From an uncultured Porphyromonas sp. (GTDB lineage Bacteria > Bacteroidota > Bacteroidia > Bacteroidales > Porphyromonadaceae): a stretch of DNA of 43,063 nt. This document shows, piece by piece, positions 23,005 to 32,382 of the stretch. Location of the stretch: assembly GCA_900539155.1 (NCBI GenBank), contig UQBE01000013.1, positions 1 to 43,063 on the forward strand, in the 5' to 3' direction. Position numbers and translations under genes: made by a program. The notes under the pieces are model-generated. The model was not told the DNA's origin and made no database searches. It was given only the letters and a program-made list of their open reading frames with translations. Every line of letters starts with the position of its first letter. Position 1 is the first letter of the stretch.

Positions 23005-24249
23005 ATGATACGAATGACCTCTCTCTGGACTAGGCTTACACTCCTTATCGCAACGCTCTGCATCACACTAGGTGGTACAGTTACGGCTCAAGAGCCTATA
23101 GGCAATGAACCTCTCATCACATTGACTGCCGATGGGCGGCATCGTATCAGTATTCTACTCTGTACGCCCTCACAGGCAGACGCCTATACAATCTACGGAC
23201 ACGCCGCAATGCGGGTGCGTAGCTTAGAGGATTTAGAGGACGACTATGTGTACAACTATGGGGTCTTTGACTTTGACCAGCCAGGCTTCTACACGAAGTT
23301 TATCAAGGGCGAGACGGATGGTTACTTCGTACAGCAGGAGCCGTGGGACTACTTTCTCTACCGCTACCATGCCTATGGGCAAAACATCTACGAGCTGGAG
23401 CTAGATCTCTCTCCCGAGCAGGAAGAGGCGATACGCAGCTACCTAGCGTGGAACATTAAAGAGGAAAACAAGTACTACCTCTACAACTTCGCCTTTGACA
23501 ACTGTGCTACACGACCATACTCTATTATCAAGCAAACGCTCCCTGATGGGTGGCGCATAGAGCTACCTCAAGTGGCAAAAGAAGAGTCGCTACGCAGTCT
23601 CATCGATGCCTATGCGGACTATCATCCGTGGTACCGTCTTGGTACGCAGTTAGCCCTGGGAGCCCCTGCCGACACGATTATGACGATCGAGGATCGTCTC
23701 TTCCTACCGATGGAGATGGATCGTCTCTTGCAGCAAGCGACACTGGTCTCTCCGACAGGAGCGAAGCCACTTGTGAGCAATCGGATCGTTTATGAGACCC
23801 CGACACCAGCTCCACAGCCTATAGCTCACTGGTGGTTGGAGCCTGTCCTATGGATGTCGCTCCTATTGGTCGTCTCGGGCGTGCTGTGCTACTTGCGTCG
23901 TAGTCGCTACTGGACATTGCTCTGGATGACGGGCTACGCTTGTGCGGGCTGCATCTTGAGCTTCCTAACATTTGTCTCGATACATCCCTGCACCGATCCT
24001 AACTACAACTTGCTGGTCTTTCATCCACTCCTCCTCTTGGCTTGGTTTGCCTTGGGTAGGGGAGGCAAAGCTCAGCGCATCGCACGGTACTTCCACTCGG
24101 CAAATGCTCTGGCAGTGGCACTCTACCTAATCTTGGTCGCCTGTGCCGTGCAGACTAGTTCGCTACCCATCATCTTACTTGCCCTCAACTCGGCACTCCT
24201 CTCGGTAGCCTATCTAACCTATTCCAAACGATTCACACAGCGCAGATGA
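23005..24249 (+). CDS. DUF4105 (Lnb N-terminal-like) membrane protein
   Basis: A 414-residue envelope protein. A signal peptide (SLWTRLTLLIATLCITLGG) is followed by a periplasmic domain of the DUF4105 type. It has features of a thiol-hydrolase-like fold: SILLCTPSQADAYTIYGHAA with conserved Cys and His, YNYGVFDFDQPGFYTKFIKG, and FAFDNCATRPYSIIKQ near 165. From about residue 275 there are five hydrophobic segments (for example PVLWMSLLLVVSGVLCYL). Function unknown; the Cys and His pattern suggests a hydrolase on envelope substrates (inference). Its TGA overlaps the next ATG (24246-24249), so it is coupled to the phosphatase-like gene. Confidence 0.85.
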   Translation: MIRMTSLWTRLTLLIATLCITLGGTVTAQEPIGNEPLITLTADGRHRISILLCTPSQADAYTIYGHAAMRVRSLEDLEDDYVYNYGVFDFDQPGFYTKFIKGETDGYFVQQEPWDYFLYRYHAYGQNIYELELDLSPEQEEAIRSYLAWNIKEENKYYLYNFAFDNCATRPYSIIKQTLPDGWRIELPQVAKEESLRSLIDAYADYHPWYRLGTQLALGAPADTIMTIEDRLFLPMEMDRLLQQATLVSPTGAKPLVSNRIVYETPTPAPQPIAHWWLEPVLWMSLLLVVSGVLCYLRRSRYWTLLWMTGYACAGCILSFLTFVSIHPCTDPNYNLLVFHPLLLLAWFALGRGGKAQRIARYFHSANALAVALYLILVACAVQTSSLPIILLALNSALLSVAYLTYSKRFTQRR

Positions 24250-25805
24250 GACCTATTCGCTATCTCCTCCTCACATTAAGCTGTCTGCTACCGCTGACAC
24301 TATCGGCACAGCGCACGAGACCTGACATACTGGTGCAGATTTATGTCAAGGGACTACGCACCGACCTGCTGGATAGTTATCGAGCAGGGTGGGGTGGCAA
24401 TGGCCTAAACGGAGTGATGAAGCAGGGAGCGGTAGCACCCGACATTCGCTATCCATACCCGTTGCTAGACGAGGTGGCGCGACTGGCTTCGCTCTCGGCC
24501 GGTGCTATGCCTGAGATACATGGCGTGTACCAAGCTGAGCGATATGATGCGGTGACGCAGCGGTCGGAGTCTACCTTTGCGAATAGAGACTATCGGGGCA
24601 TCAACAGCGCAGAGCAGTTAGCTCCTGCGGGAACCTTGCGTAGCGAACTGCTCACAGACGTACTCAGAGGCTCTTCGCAGGGAGATGCGATTGTCTATGC
24701 CATAGCGAGCCGTGCCAACGACGCCATTGCTGTGGCGGGACACGATGCCGAGGGTGCTATATGGATAGATAAACATAGTGGCTGGTGGGCTACGACCAAC
24801 TTCTACGGCGGTCTGCCCGCCTTAGCTCTTAAAGCAAATAATGAGCAGCGCACGCTGGGCGGACGCACGACACCATCCGTCTGGAAGCCACTCTCGAAAG
24901 GCGCGAAGGAGGGTAGCTTTGCGCATACCTTCGAAGGTGCTTGGCGTATGAGCGACCTCTTGACCTCGCCCTTTGCTAATGATGCGATCACGGACCTATC
25001 TAAGGAGTTCATACGCTACGCTCACAAAGCGCGTCGCACGTCGCCTACGCTCATCGTTATGGTCTTAGACCTGGAGGTGGGTGCCCGTGGGGTAGCCTAT
25101 GCGGACTATTCGCCAGAGCAGCAAGATGCTTACGCTCGGCTCAATGAGCAGGTACATCAGATCACTGCGCTGCTGCAAGAGTTGTATGGTGCAGAGCACT
25201 ATGCGCTCAATATCGTTGGAGTCCCTGTTGCGAACTTAGCTCAGCCGAAGGCTCCTTCTCGTCGCTCGGTCGTCACCTTCGACCCTGCCAAGTGTATCGC
25301 ACTAGCTAATCTCTACCTCTCAGCCATCTATGGGCGCAACGACTGGGTCATGGCCTACAGCCACCAGACGCTCCATCTAAATAAGAAGGAGATAGCAGAT
25401 AAGAAGGTAGATATGCAGGATATGAGCAATAATCTTGCTACTTTTGTATCCGAGATGGAAGGTGTCATCGGGGCAATCCCTGCATATCAACTACAGAGGG
25501 GTCTGTCACAGCCTGCCTGGGCTAAGCCTCTGTACTCGCATAGTTATCGTAGCTATGCGGGCGATGTGCTACTGGCTCTAGCACCTTTTGCAGAGGTGGC
25601 GGGAGAGAAGCCGGGCCTCGAGCAGCAAAGACAGCGACGTGTCACAGCTCCTTTTATCCTGATGGCTCCTGGTGTAGCTTCGCAGAGGCTTACGGAGCCT
25701 ATATCGTACGATGCGGTCGCCCCTTCGCTCGCATACCTACTCTGTGTCCCTCAGCCGATGAGTGCTGACGGCACGCCACTCTTTACCCTATTCAATCAGA
25801 AATAA
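24246..25805 (+). CDS. Alkaline phosphatase superfamily protein, probably inactive
   Basis: A 519-residue protein with a signal peptide (YLLLTLSCLLPLTLSAQ), predicted periplasmic. The overall order of segments resembles PafA-type phosphatases: ASLSAGAMPEIHGVY near 81, AIASRANDAIAVAGHDAEGA near 152, and TAPFILMAPGV followed by APSLAYLLCVP at the end. The catalytic residues are not there. The first metal Asp (usually VDQ) is VKG at about 34-36, the Thr/Ser nucleophile position is Glu at about 76, the D-x-x-G-H ligand pair is missing near 275-287, and the DHG motif is VGVPVAN near 324. It may bind rather than cleave. It is coupled to the DUF4105 gene and ends 10 bp before secA. Confidence 0.8.
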   Translation: MRPIRYLLLTLSCLLPLTLSAQRTRPDILVQIYVKGLRTDLLDSYRAGWGGNGLNGVMKQGAVAPDIRYPYPLLDEVARLASLSAGAMPEIHGVYQAERYDAVTQRSESTFANRDYRGINSAEQLAPAGTLRSELLTDVLRGSSQGDAIVYAIASRANDAIAVAGHDAEGAIWIDKHSGWWATTNFYGGLPALALKANNEQRTLGGRTTPSVWKPLSKGAKEGSFAHTFEGAWRMSDLLTSPFANDAITDLSKEFIRYAHKARRTSPTLIVMVLDLEVGARGVAYADYSPEQQDAYARLNEQVHQITALLQELYGAEHYALNIVGVPVANLAQPKAPSRRSVVTFDPAKCIALANLYLSAIYGRNDWVMAYSHQTLHLNKKEIADKKVDMQDMSNNLATFVSEMEGVIGAIPAYQLQRGLSQPAWAKPLYSHSYRSYAGDVLLALAPFAEVAGEKPGLEQQRQRRVTAPFILMAPGVASQRLTEPISYDAVAPSLAYLLCVPQPMSADGTPLFTLFNQK

Positions 25806-25815
25806 TCAACCACTT

Positions 25816-28800
25816 ATGGCTCTCAGTAATATCATCACAAAGCTCTTTGGCAGTAAGTCTCAGCGAGACCTCAAGGAGATAACACCCTACATTAAGAAAA
25901 TCAAGGAGGTCGAACCCTCCATACAGGCTCTCAGCGATGATGCTCTGAGAGATCGCACACAGCAGCTGCGCAACGAAATCAACGAGTACGTTGCCTCGGA
26001 GCGTGCCGAGATTGCTAAGTTCAAAGAGGGCATCGAAGATCTCGACATAGATGCTCGTGAAGAGGCTTGGTCTAAAATTGATAAGATAGAGAAGGACGTA
26101 CTGGAGAAGATCGAGGTCAAGCTTGACGAGATTCTCCCCACGGCCTTTGCTATTGTCAAGGAGACCGCACGACGCTTTGCCAATAATGAGACGATCACCG
26201 TCACTGCTACGCAGATGGATAGAGATCTGTCGATAGATCACGACTTCGTGGAGATCGATGGCGACAAGGCTATCTACCACAACCACTGGGTAGCAGGAGG
26301 TAACGAGATCACTTGGGATATGGTACACTACGATGTACAGCTCATCGGTGGTGTCGTACTGCACAAGGGTAAGATAGCCGAGATGGCGACAGGTGAGGGT
26401 AAAACGCTTGTGGCTACGCTGCCAGTCTTCCTCAATGCGCTACCAGGCAATGGTGTCCATGTGGTCACGGTCAATGACTATCTGGCTAAGCGTGACTCCG
26501 AGTGGATGGGACCGCTCTATATGTTCCACGGGCTGAGCGTCGACTGTATCGACAAGCACAAGCCCAATAGCGAGGGGCGCCGCAAGGCTTACAATGCGGA
26601 CATCACTTTCGGTACGAACAATGAGTTCGGCTTTGACTACCTGAGAGACAATATGGCGACAGCACCCTCAGACCTCGTTCAGCGTCCGCACAACTACGCC
26701 ATTGTGGATGAGGTGGACTCGGTCCTTATCGACGATGCTCGTACGCCTTTGATCATATCTGGTCCTACGCCTCAGGGAGAGGATCAGCTCTTTGAGGAGT
26801 ATCTGCCCAATGTCGAGAAGGTGGTCAACGCTCAGAAAGATTTAGTATCTAAGCTACTCGTAGAGGCAAAGAAAAAGATAGCGAGCGAAGACAAGAAAGA
26901 GGTAGACGAGGGCTTCCTACTCCTCTTCCGTGTCTTCAAGGGACTACCTAAGTACAAGCCTCTCATCAAGTACCTCAGTGAGCCAGGTATCAAAGCCTCT
27001 ATGCTCAAGACCGAGGAGATCTATATGGCGGAGAACATGCGCCAGATGCACATCGTCACCGATCCGCTCTACTTCGTCATCGACGAGAAGATGAATAGTA
27101 TCACCCTCACAGATAAGGGTATCGAGATGCTTTCGAAGGGTGCAGAGGATGCCTCTTTCTTCGTCCTCCCAGACATTGCCTCTCAGTTGGCCGAGTTGGA
27201 GGGCGAGCACCTCGCTCCCTCTGAGTATGCTGCTAAGAAGGACGAGCTCATCACCAACTACGCGATCAAGAGCGAGCGTGTCCACACGGTCAATCAGCTC
27301 TTTAAGGCTTACGCTCTCTTCGAGCGTGATGACCAGTATGTGGTGATGGACAATAAGGTGATGATCGTCGATGAGCAGACCGGTCGTCTCATGGATGGTC
27401 GTCGCTACTCAGATGGTCTGCACCAAGCTATCGAGGCTAAGGAGCGCGTCAAGGTCGAGGCTGCAACGCAGACCTTTGCGACCATTACCCTGCAGAACTA
27501 CTTCCGTATGTACCACAAGCTGGCGGGTATGACCGGTACGGCTGAGACTGAGGCGGGAGAGTTTTGGGACATCTACAAGCTTGATGTGGTGGTTATCCCG
27601 ACCAATCGCCCCGTGATCCGTGATGATCAGAACGATCGTATCTACAAGACGGCTCGCGAGAAGTACAATGCGGTCATCGAGGAGATCGAGAGGCTCATAG
27701 CGGCTGGTCGACCAGTGCTAGTGGGTACGACTTCGGTCGACATCAGTGAGTTGCTCAGTCGTATGCTTTCGTTGCGCAAGATCCCCCACCAGGTGCTCAA
27801 TGCTAAGCTACACCAGAAGGAGGCCGACATCGTCGCTCAGGCTGGCCAAGCTGGCACCGTAACCATCGCAACAAACATGGCTGGTCGTGGTACCGATATC
27901 AAGCTCTCGCCAGAGGTGCGTGAGGCTGGTGGACTAGCCATCATCGGTACGGAGCGACATGAGTCACGCCGTGTGGATAGACAGTTGCGTGGTCGTGCTG
28001 GTCGTCAGGGAGACCCCGGTAGCTCTGTCTTCTTTATCTCGCTAGAGGATCACTTGATGCGACTCTTTGCGAGTGATCGTATTGCTTCGCTGATGGATCG
28101 TATGGGCTTTGGCGAGGGTGAAGCTCTTGAAAACAAGATGCTCAGCAACTCTGTGGAGCGTGCGCAGAAGAAGGTCGAGGAGAACAACTTCGGTATCCGT
28201 AAGCGCCTCCTAGAGTACGACGATGTGATGAACTCACAGCGTAAGGGTATCTACGAGAAGCGTCGCCACGCTTTGATGGGCGAGCGCATCGGTATGGACG
28301 TCCTCAACATGCTCTACGACGTGACCGAGGCGATTGTCAATAAGAATAAGGAGGCGGACGACTACGAGGGTTTCCGCAATGAGCTCCTCTCGGTGCTGGC
28401 CGTAGAGACTGAGCTGACTCCTGAAGCTTTCAAATCGAGCCATACGAATGAGGTAGTCGACAAGACCTTTGAGACAGTCTATCAGGCACTCAACCACAAG
28501 GGCGAGAAGATCGCCACGGTCGCTTACCCGATCCTGCACAACCTCTACGAGACGCAGGGCGACAAGTTCAAGCGTATCATCATACCGATCACGGATGGTA
28601 ATAAGGTGTACAACATCCCTTGCGACCTTGCCGAGGCAGACCGCACCGAGGGCAAGAGCATCGTCAAGGAGTTTCACAAGACGATCATGCTCTACACCCT
28701 GGATGATGCCTGGAAGGAGCACCTCCGTGAGATGGACGAGCTGCGTAACTCTGTGCAAAACGCTAGCTACGAGAACAAGGACCCACTCCTCATCTACAAG

Positions 28801-29148
28801 CTAGAGTCTTACGACCTCTTTAGCGACATGCTTGACGGGCTCAACCGCAAGACCGCTACCATCCTCACGCGTGGTCGCATACCGCTACCCGCTGACGATG
28901 AGACCGGCTCTAGTCTCTCCGTCCGTGAGGCGCAGGCCGAGCGACGCACAGACCGTAGCCAGTACCGTGAGACCAAGGACGAGATCGCTAGCCAGCAGGA
29001 GGCGCAGCGTCAAGCTGGACAAGCAGCCACACAGGCTTCACAGCCTAAGGCTCAGCCTATTGTCAAGGACAAGAAGATCGGTCGCAACGACCCATGTCCT
29101 TGCGGTAGCGGTAAGAAGTATAAGAATTGTCACGGGCGCAACGCCTAG
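25816..29148 (+). CDS. secA: Preprotein translocase ATPase SecA
   Basis: Motor of the Sec export pathway. Walker A (MATGEGKTLVATLP) and the DEVD box (IVDEVDSVLIDDARTPLII) are followed by the crosslinking and scaffold domains, NMAGRGTDIKL and QLRGRAGRQGDPGSS. The C-terminal SEC-C zinc motif is IGRNDPCPCGSGKKYKNCHG. The open frame begins with an ATG at 25762 inside the upstream gene, but ATG at 25816 (MALSNIITKLFG) fits SecA and gives 1110 residues, in the Bacteroidetes range. The extra length relative to E. coli lies in inserts in the first half. Followed by a terminator. Confidence 0.97.
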   Translation: MALSNIITKLFGSKSQRDLKEITPYIKKIKEVEPSIQALSDDALRDRTQQLRNEINEYVASERAEIAKFKEGIEDLDIDAREEAWSKIDKIEKDVLEKIEVKLDEILPTAFAIVKETARRFANNETITVTATQMDRDLSIDHDFVEIDGDKAIYHNHWVAGGNEITWDMVHYDVQLIGGVVLHKGKIAEMATGEGKTLVATLPVFLNALPGNGVHVVTVNDYLAKRDSEWMGPLYMFHGLSVDCIDKHKPNSEGRRKAYNADITFGTNNEFGFDYLRDNMATAPSDLVQRPHNYAIVDEVDSVLIDDARTPLIISGPTPQGEDQLFEEYLPNVEKVVNAQKDLVSKLLVEAKKKIASEDKKEVDEGFLLLFRVFKGLPKYKPLIKYLSEPGIKASMLKTEEIYMAENMRQMHIVTDPLYFVIDEKMNSITLTDKGIEMLSKGAEDASFFVLPDIASQLAELEGEHLAPSEYAAKKDELITNYAIKSERVHTVNQLFKAYALFERDDQYVVMDNKVMIVDEQTGRLMDGRRYSDGLHQAIEAKERVKVEAATQTFATITLQNYFRMYHKLAGMTGTAETEAGEFWDIYKLDVVVIPTNRPVIRDDQNDRIYKTAREKYNAVIEEIERLIAAGRPVLVGTTSVDISELLSRMLSLRKIPHQVLNAKLHQKEADIVAQAGQAGTVTIATNMAGRGTDIKLSPEVREAGGLAIIGTERHESRRVDRQLRGRAGRQGDPGSSVFFISLEDHLMRLFASDRIASLMDRMGFGEGEALENKMLSNSVERAQKKVEENNFGIRKRLLEYDDVMNSQRKGIYEKRRHALMGERIGMDVLNMLYDVTEAIVNKNKEADDYEGFRNELLSVLAVETELTPEAFKSSHTNEVVDKTFETVYQALNHKGEKIATVAYPILHNLYETQGDKFKRIIIPITDGNKVYNIPCDLAEADRTEGKSIVKEFHKTIMLYTLDDAWKEHLREMDELRNSVQNASYENKDPLLIYKLESYDLFSDMLDGLNRKTATILTRGRIPLPADDETGSSLSVREAQAERRTDRSQYRETKDEIASQQEAQRQAGQAATQASQPKAQPIVKDKKIGRNDPCPCGSGKKYKNCHGRNA

Positions 29149-29160
29149 GCATCATCATAT

Positions 29161-29196
29161 AGGGGCAGGCTTTGGCAAGAAGCTTTGCCCCTTTTT
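29161..29196 (+). terminator. Terminator after secA
   Basis: AGGGGCA (29161-29167) pairs with TGCCCCT (29186-29192), with further GGCTT/AAGCT pairing inside, followed by Ts. Confidence 0.85.
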
Positions 29197-29244
29197 GCTA
29201 TTTCCAAAAAGTCAATAGGGACGCAGTAGGGTAGTGTACGACGC

Positions 29245-29252
29245 TACCTTTG
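29245..29252 (+). promoter_or_regulatory. Promoter -7 element for yicC-gmk
   Basis: TACCTTTG, 28 bp before the yicC ATG; the leader would be about 20 nt. Confidence 0.6.
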
Positions 29253-29279
29253 CTTTGATCCCCCACACAGCGTAAGACT

Positions 29280-30173
29280 ATGATTTACTCCATGACAGGA
29301 TATGGTAGCAGTCAGCTACTCCTAGAGGGTGTCACTTACGAGGTCTCGATCCGCTCTGTCAATAGCAAGCAGCTCGACCTCTCGCTCCGACTCCCCTCCA
29401 TCCTACGAGACCGAGAGATAGAGCTTCGTGGCATCTTGATCCCCGCACTCTTTAGAGGCAAGGTCGACGTGACCATTCGCACAGCCGACAATTCGCTAGG
29501 CACCTCCCCACAGGTACAGATCAATGCGCCTCTCCTCCATGCTTACTACGATCAGATCCATAGTGCCATAGAGGCCGAAGGCATCCCGCAGCCCGAAGAC
29601 CTGACACGTCTCTTGCTCAGCTACCCAGGCGTCATCGTAGAGCAGGGCGAGACGCCCCTCACCGACGAAGATATGCAGCTACTAAGCCAAGCTATCGGGG
29701 AGGCGGTTGAGCAGTTCAACGCTTTTAGAGAGCAAGAGGGCGCATCGCTCGAGCGCATCTTTGTGGAGAAGCTAGACCGCATCGCGGCCTTACTTGCAGA
29801 GGTCGACCCCTACGAGCAGAGCCGCATCACAGACCTACGGAGCAAACTCGAGGAGCGACTAGCCCAGCTCACCTCTATACAGTACGACGAGGCAAGGCTA
29901 GAGCAGGAGCTCATCTACTACATCGAGAAGCTAGACATCAGCGAGGAGAAGAACCGGCTCGCCAATCATATCCACTACTTCCGTGAGGTGCTAGCCCAGA
30001 CTGGCGATCCCGATCCCTCTAGAGGCAAGAAGCTCGGCTTCATCGCTCAGGAGATGGGGCGTGAGATCAATACCCTAGGCTCTAAAAGCAACAACGCCGC
30101 CATGCAGCAGCTCGTCGTCCAGATGAAAGACGAGCTAGAGCAGATCAAGGAGCAAGTCCTCAACGTACTATAA
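29280..30173 (+). CDS. YicC family protein
   Basis: A 297-residue member of the YicC/YloC family, which I know as stress-associated ribonucleases acting in RNA turnover. The N-terminal signature MIYSMTGYGSSQ and SVNSKQLDLSLRLPS are conserved. The C-terminal DUF1732 part is RGKKLGFIAQEMGREINTLG followed by SKSNNA. It lies 19 bp before gmk, a common pairing, and has its own promoter after the secA terminator. Confidence 0.92.
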   Translation: MIYSMTGYGSSQLLLEGVTYEVSIRSVNSKQLDLSLRLPSILRDREIELRGILIPALFRGKVDVTIRTADNSLGTSPQVQINAPLLHAYYDQIHSAIEAEGIPQPEDLTRLLLSYPGVIVEQGETPLTDEDMQLLSQAIGEAVEQFNAFREQEGASLERIFVEKLDRIAALLAEVDPYEQSRITDLRSKLEERLAQLTSIQYDEARLEQELIYYIEKLDISEEKNRLANHIHYFREVLAQTGDPDPSRGKKLGFIAQEMGREINTLGSKSNNAAMQQLVVQMKDELEQIKEQVLNVL

Positions 30174-30192
30174 ATCCTAAGTGCCAAAAGCT

Positions 30193-30759
30193 ATGTCACA
30201 TCTCATCCTTATCTCAGCCCCCTCAGGCTCTGGCAAAAGCACCGTCATCCAGCAACTCATGCAAGACGAGAGCCTGCGACTCTCCTTCAGCATATCCGCC
30301 ACGAGCCGTCCACCGCGAGGCAATGAGCAGCATGGTGTGGAGTACTACTTCTACACGCCCGAGCAGTTCAAGAAGTTGATCGCCGAGGATCGTCTCGTCG
30401 AGTATGTGGAGGTCTACCCCGGCAAGTACTACGGCACGCTCCGTAGCGAGGTTGACCGGCTAGCTAGTATGGGGCGCAACATCCTCTTTGACGTCGATGC
30501 CGTCGGGGCGATGCGCATCCAGGAGGCTTACAGAGACAAGGTCGTCAGCATCTTCCTCATGCCACCCACCTTTGCGGAGCTACGTCGCCGGCTAGAGTCA
30601 CGAGGCACCGAGAGTCCCGAGCTAGTCGAGGAGCGCATGCGTCGTGCTTCGTATGAGATTAACTTTGCCGAGCAGTTTGACCACACCGTCGTCAACGACG
30701 ACCTCAAGCTCTGCGTCTCGCAGGTCGCACAGATCATCCGCGACACCATCAGCCAGTAA
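30193..30759 (+). CDS. gmk: Guanylate kinase
   Basis: Phosphorylates GMP to GDP with ATP, also recycling GMP. P-loop ISAPSGSGKSTVIQQLM at the N terminus, SFSISATSRPPRGNEQHGVE near 30 (GMP binding), and the LID segment RRRLESRGTESPE near 130. GTG at 30181 would add four residues; ATG at 30193 (MSHLILISAPSG) is preferred and gives 188 residues. Convergent with the LRR gene on the other strand, with only 41 bp between and no strong terminator visible. Confidence 0.95.
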   Translation: MSHLILISAPSGSGKSTVIQQLMQDESLRLSFSISATSRPPRGNEQHGVEYYFYTPEQFKKLIAEDRLVEYVEVYPGKYYGTLRSEVDRLASMGRNILFDVDAVGAMRIQEAYRDKVVSIFLMPPTFAELRRRLESRGTESPELVEERMRRASYEINFAEQFDHTVVNDDLKLCVSQVAQIIRDTISQ

Positions 30760-30800
30760 TCAGCTAGCAGTGCAAGCACCTCAAGGCGATGCACTCTCAG

Positions 30801-32237
30801 CTATACCAGCTCGACAATGTGCGAGGTAAACCCTTGCCACGGCTCGCTCTTTTCGTAGAGCGTGCGGCTCCCCCTAGGCACACGAAGCGTGCGGGGCGTA
30901 CCAGCCACACTAAAGAAAGCCATCATACCGACCTCTATTTGTGCGGGATCAGTCGCTTGAAGCTCGACATCGCGCAGCTTATCGCAGAAGGCAAACGCCA
31001 TGTCCCCGATCTTGCGCACCCCGGCGGGTATCTTCAGGACTTCGAGGTTCTGGGCGTCGTAGCAAGCGTATTCAGCGACCTCTCTCACCGTGTCGGGAAC
31101 TTTGTAGAAGTCTTCATACAGCCCCGCGGGGTACTGGATCAGCTGCGTCTGCTCCTTATTATATAGGACCCCATCGATCGAGGAGTAGCATGGGTTGCTC
31201 GGATCGACCGCAATCTCGAGGAGCATCGTACAGTCGTGAAAGGGGGAGACCCCGAGACGTGTCGTCTGCGCCGGCAGAGAGATAAAGCTGAGACAAGAGC
31301 AGCGGGCGAAAGCATACGACCCCACCTCCTCTAGATGATTTCCCAGCGTTACCTCCATGAGAAAGTAGTTGCTCGCGAAGGCTAGACCCGCAATCTTGCG
31401 TACCTCCTCAGGCAGTGTAAACTCCTGTTCCTCCTTAGCCGCCGGATAGTGTAGCAGTGTATTCATGTCCTTACTATACAGGATGTCGTCCTGTACAACA
31501 AAGTGCTCACTCTCAGGGGCAACAGCGATCTGCGTCATAGCCAGACAGTCCGCAAAGACCCCATCGCCTAGACGCTCTACCGAGGCGGGGATGAGCACCT
31601 CCGTGAGGTCGCTACAATTGCTAAAAGCCATCTCCTCAATCACCCGGATGCCCTCCGAGAGCGTGAGGCTGCTGAGCCTGATGCACCCATTGAAGGCGTT
31701 GTCGCCGATCTCCTGCACATTGCCGGGGATGACCAACTCTTGGAGAGCCGTACCCGTAAAAGCACTACGATCGATCCGCTCCACCGTGTCGGGTAGGTTG
31801 AGCGCTCTAAGTGAGAAGCACTCGCTAAAAGCAAAGGCTCCCACACGCTTCAACCCTGGGGTCAGCTCTAGCACCAACATACTGTTACAAGACTCAAAAG
31901 CGCCCTCGCCAATCTCCGTGACGCTCCCTGGGATCGTCACAGACTCTAGGCTCTGGCAGCAGGAGAAAGCACTCTCTCCGATCTGCGTCACCCCCTCGGG
32001 TATCTCAACGCTCGTGAGTGCCGTGCAGTCATAGAAGGCGTAATCACCGATACGGGTCACTCCCTCCTCTAGCACGATTGACTTGATCTCATCTCTGAAC
32101 TCTTGCCATGGGGTTTCTGCAATAGGGTAGTCGGGTATAGCACCCGCACCCGATAGTGTGAGCGACTGCTTCTTGGGGTCGTATAGCCACGAGAGCTGCC
32201 CCGTCTCACCGCTCTGTGGAGTCTTGATTTTACTCAT
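30801..32237 (-). CDS. BspA-type leucine-rich repeat protein (LRR_5)
   Basis: A 478-residue protein made almost wholly of LRR_5 repeats, about 23 residues each, of the type IGDYAFYDCTALTSVEIPEG. It has an N-terminal strand segment (GQLSWLYDPKKQSLTLSGAG) typical of these proteins. Two interruptions of the PCYSSIDGVLYNK type recur (near 240 and 350). No signal peptide, lipobox or type IX sorting domain is visible, unlike classic surface BspA, so the location is unclear. The upstream in-frame ATG at 32267 lies inside a dispersed hairpin repeat, so ATG at 32237 (MSKIKTPQ) is preferred. Confidence 0.85.
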   Translation of the reverse strand: MSKIKTPQSGETGQLSWLYDPKKQSLTLSGAGAIPDYPIAETPWQEFRDEIKSIVLEEGVTRIGDYAFYDCTALTSVEIPEGVTQIGESAFSCCQSLESVTIPGSVTEIGEGAFESCNSMLVLELTPGLKRVGAFAFSECFSLRALNLPDTVERIDRSAFTGTALQELVIPGNVQEIGDNAFNGCIRLSSLTLSEGIRVIEEMAFSNCSDLTEVLIPASVERLGDGVFADCLAMTQIAVAPESEHFVVQDDILYSKDMNTLLHYPAAKEEQEFTLPEEVRKIAGLAFASNYFLMEVTLGNHLEEVGSYAFARCSCLSFISLPAQTTRLGVSPFHDCTMLLEIAVDPSNPCYSSIDGVLYNKEQTQLIQYPAGLYEDFYKVPDTVREVAEYACYDAQNLEVLKIPAGVRKIGDMAFAFCDKLRDVELQATDPAQIEVGMMAFFSVAGTPRTLRVPRGSRTLYEKSEPWQGFTSHIVELV

Positions 32238-32254
32238 TGATTTAGTTCTTATTT

Positions 32255-32379
32255 GAGACTGTTGCATAAAGGCGAATCGCTGTGTTGCTTTCGGGATTCG
32301 GCTTCGGTCACATACGGAGGTATGCTCCCTTCAGACCTCACCCTCAGCGCCTTGCGCTTCATCCTTTCTGCAAAGTCTC
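32255..32379. repeat. Long hairpin element, copy 2 (interrupted)
   Basis: The first 46 bp (32255-32300) are identical to 18409-18454. The second arm is then replaced by about 70 bp of other sequence before a TGCAAAGTCTC end (32369-32379) that can still pair with the GAGACTGTTGCA start. It sits between the hydrolase stop and the LRR start, where it may act as a terminator. Confidence 0.75.
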
Positions 32380-32382
32380 TAT

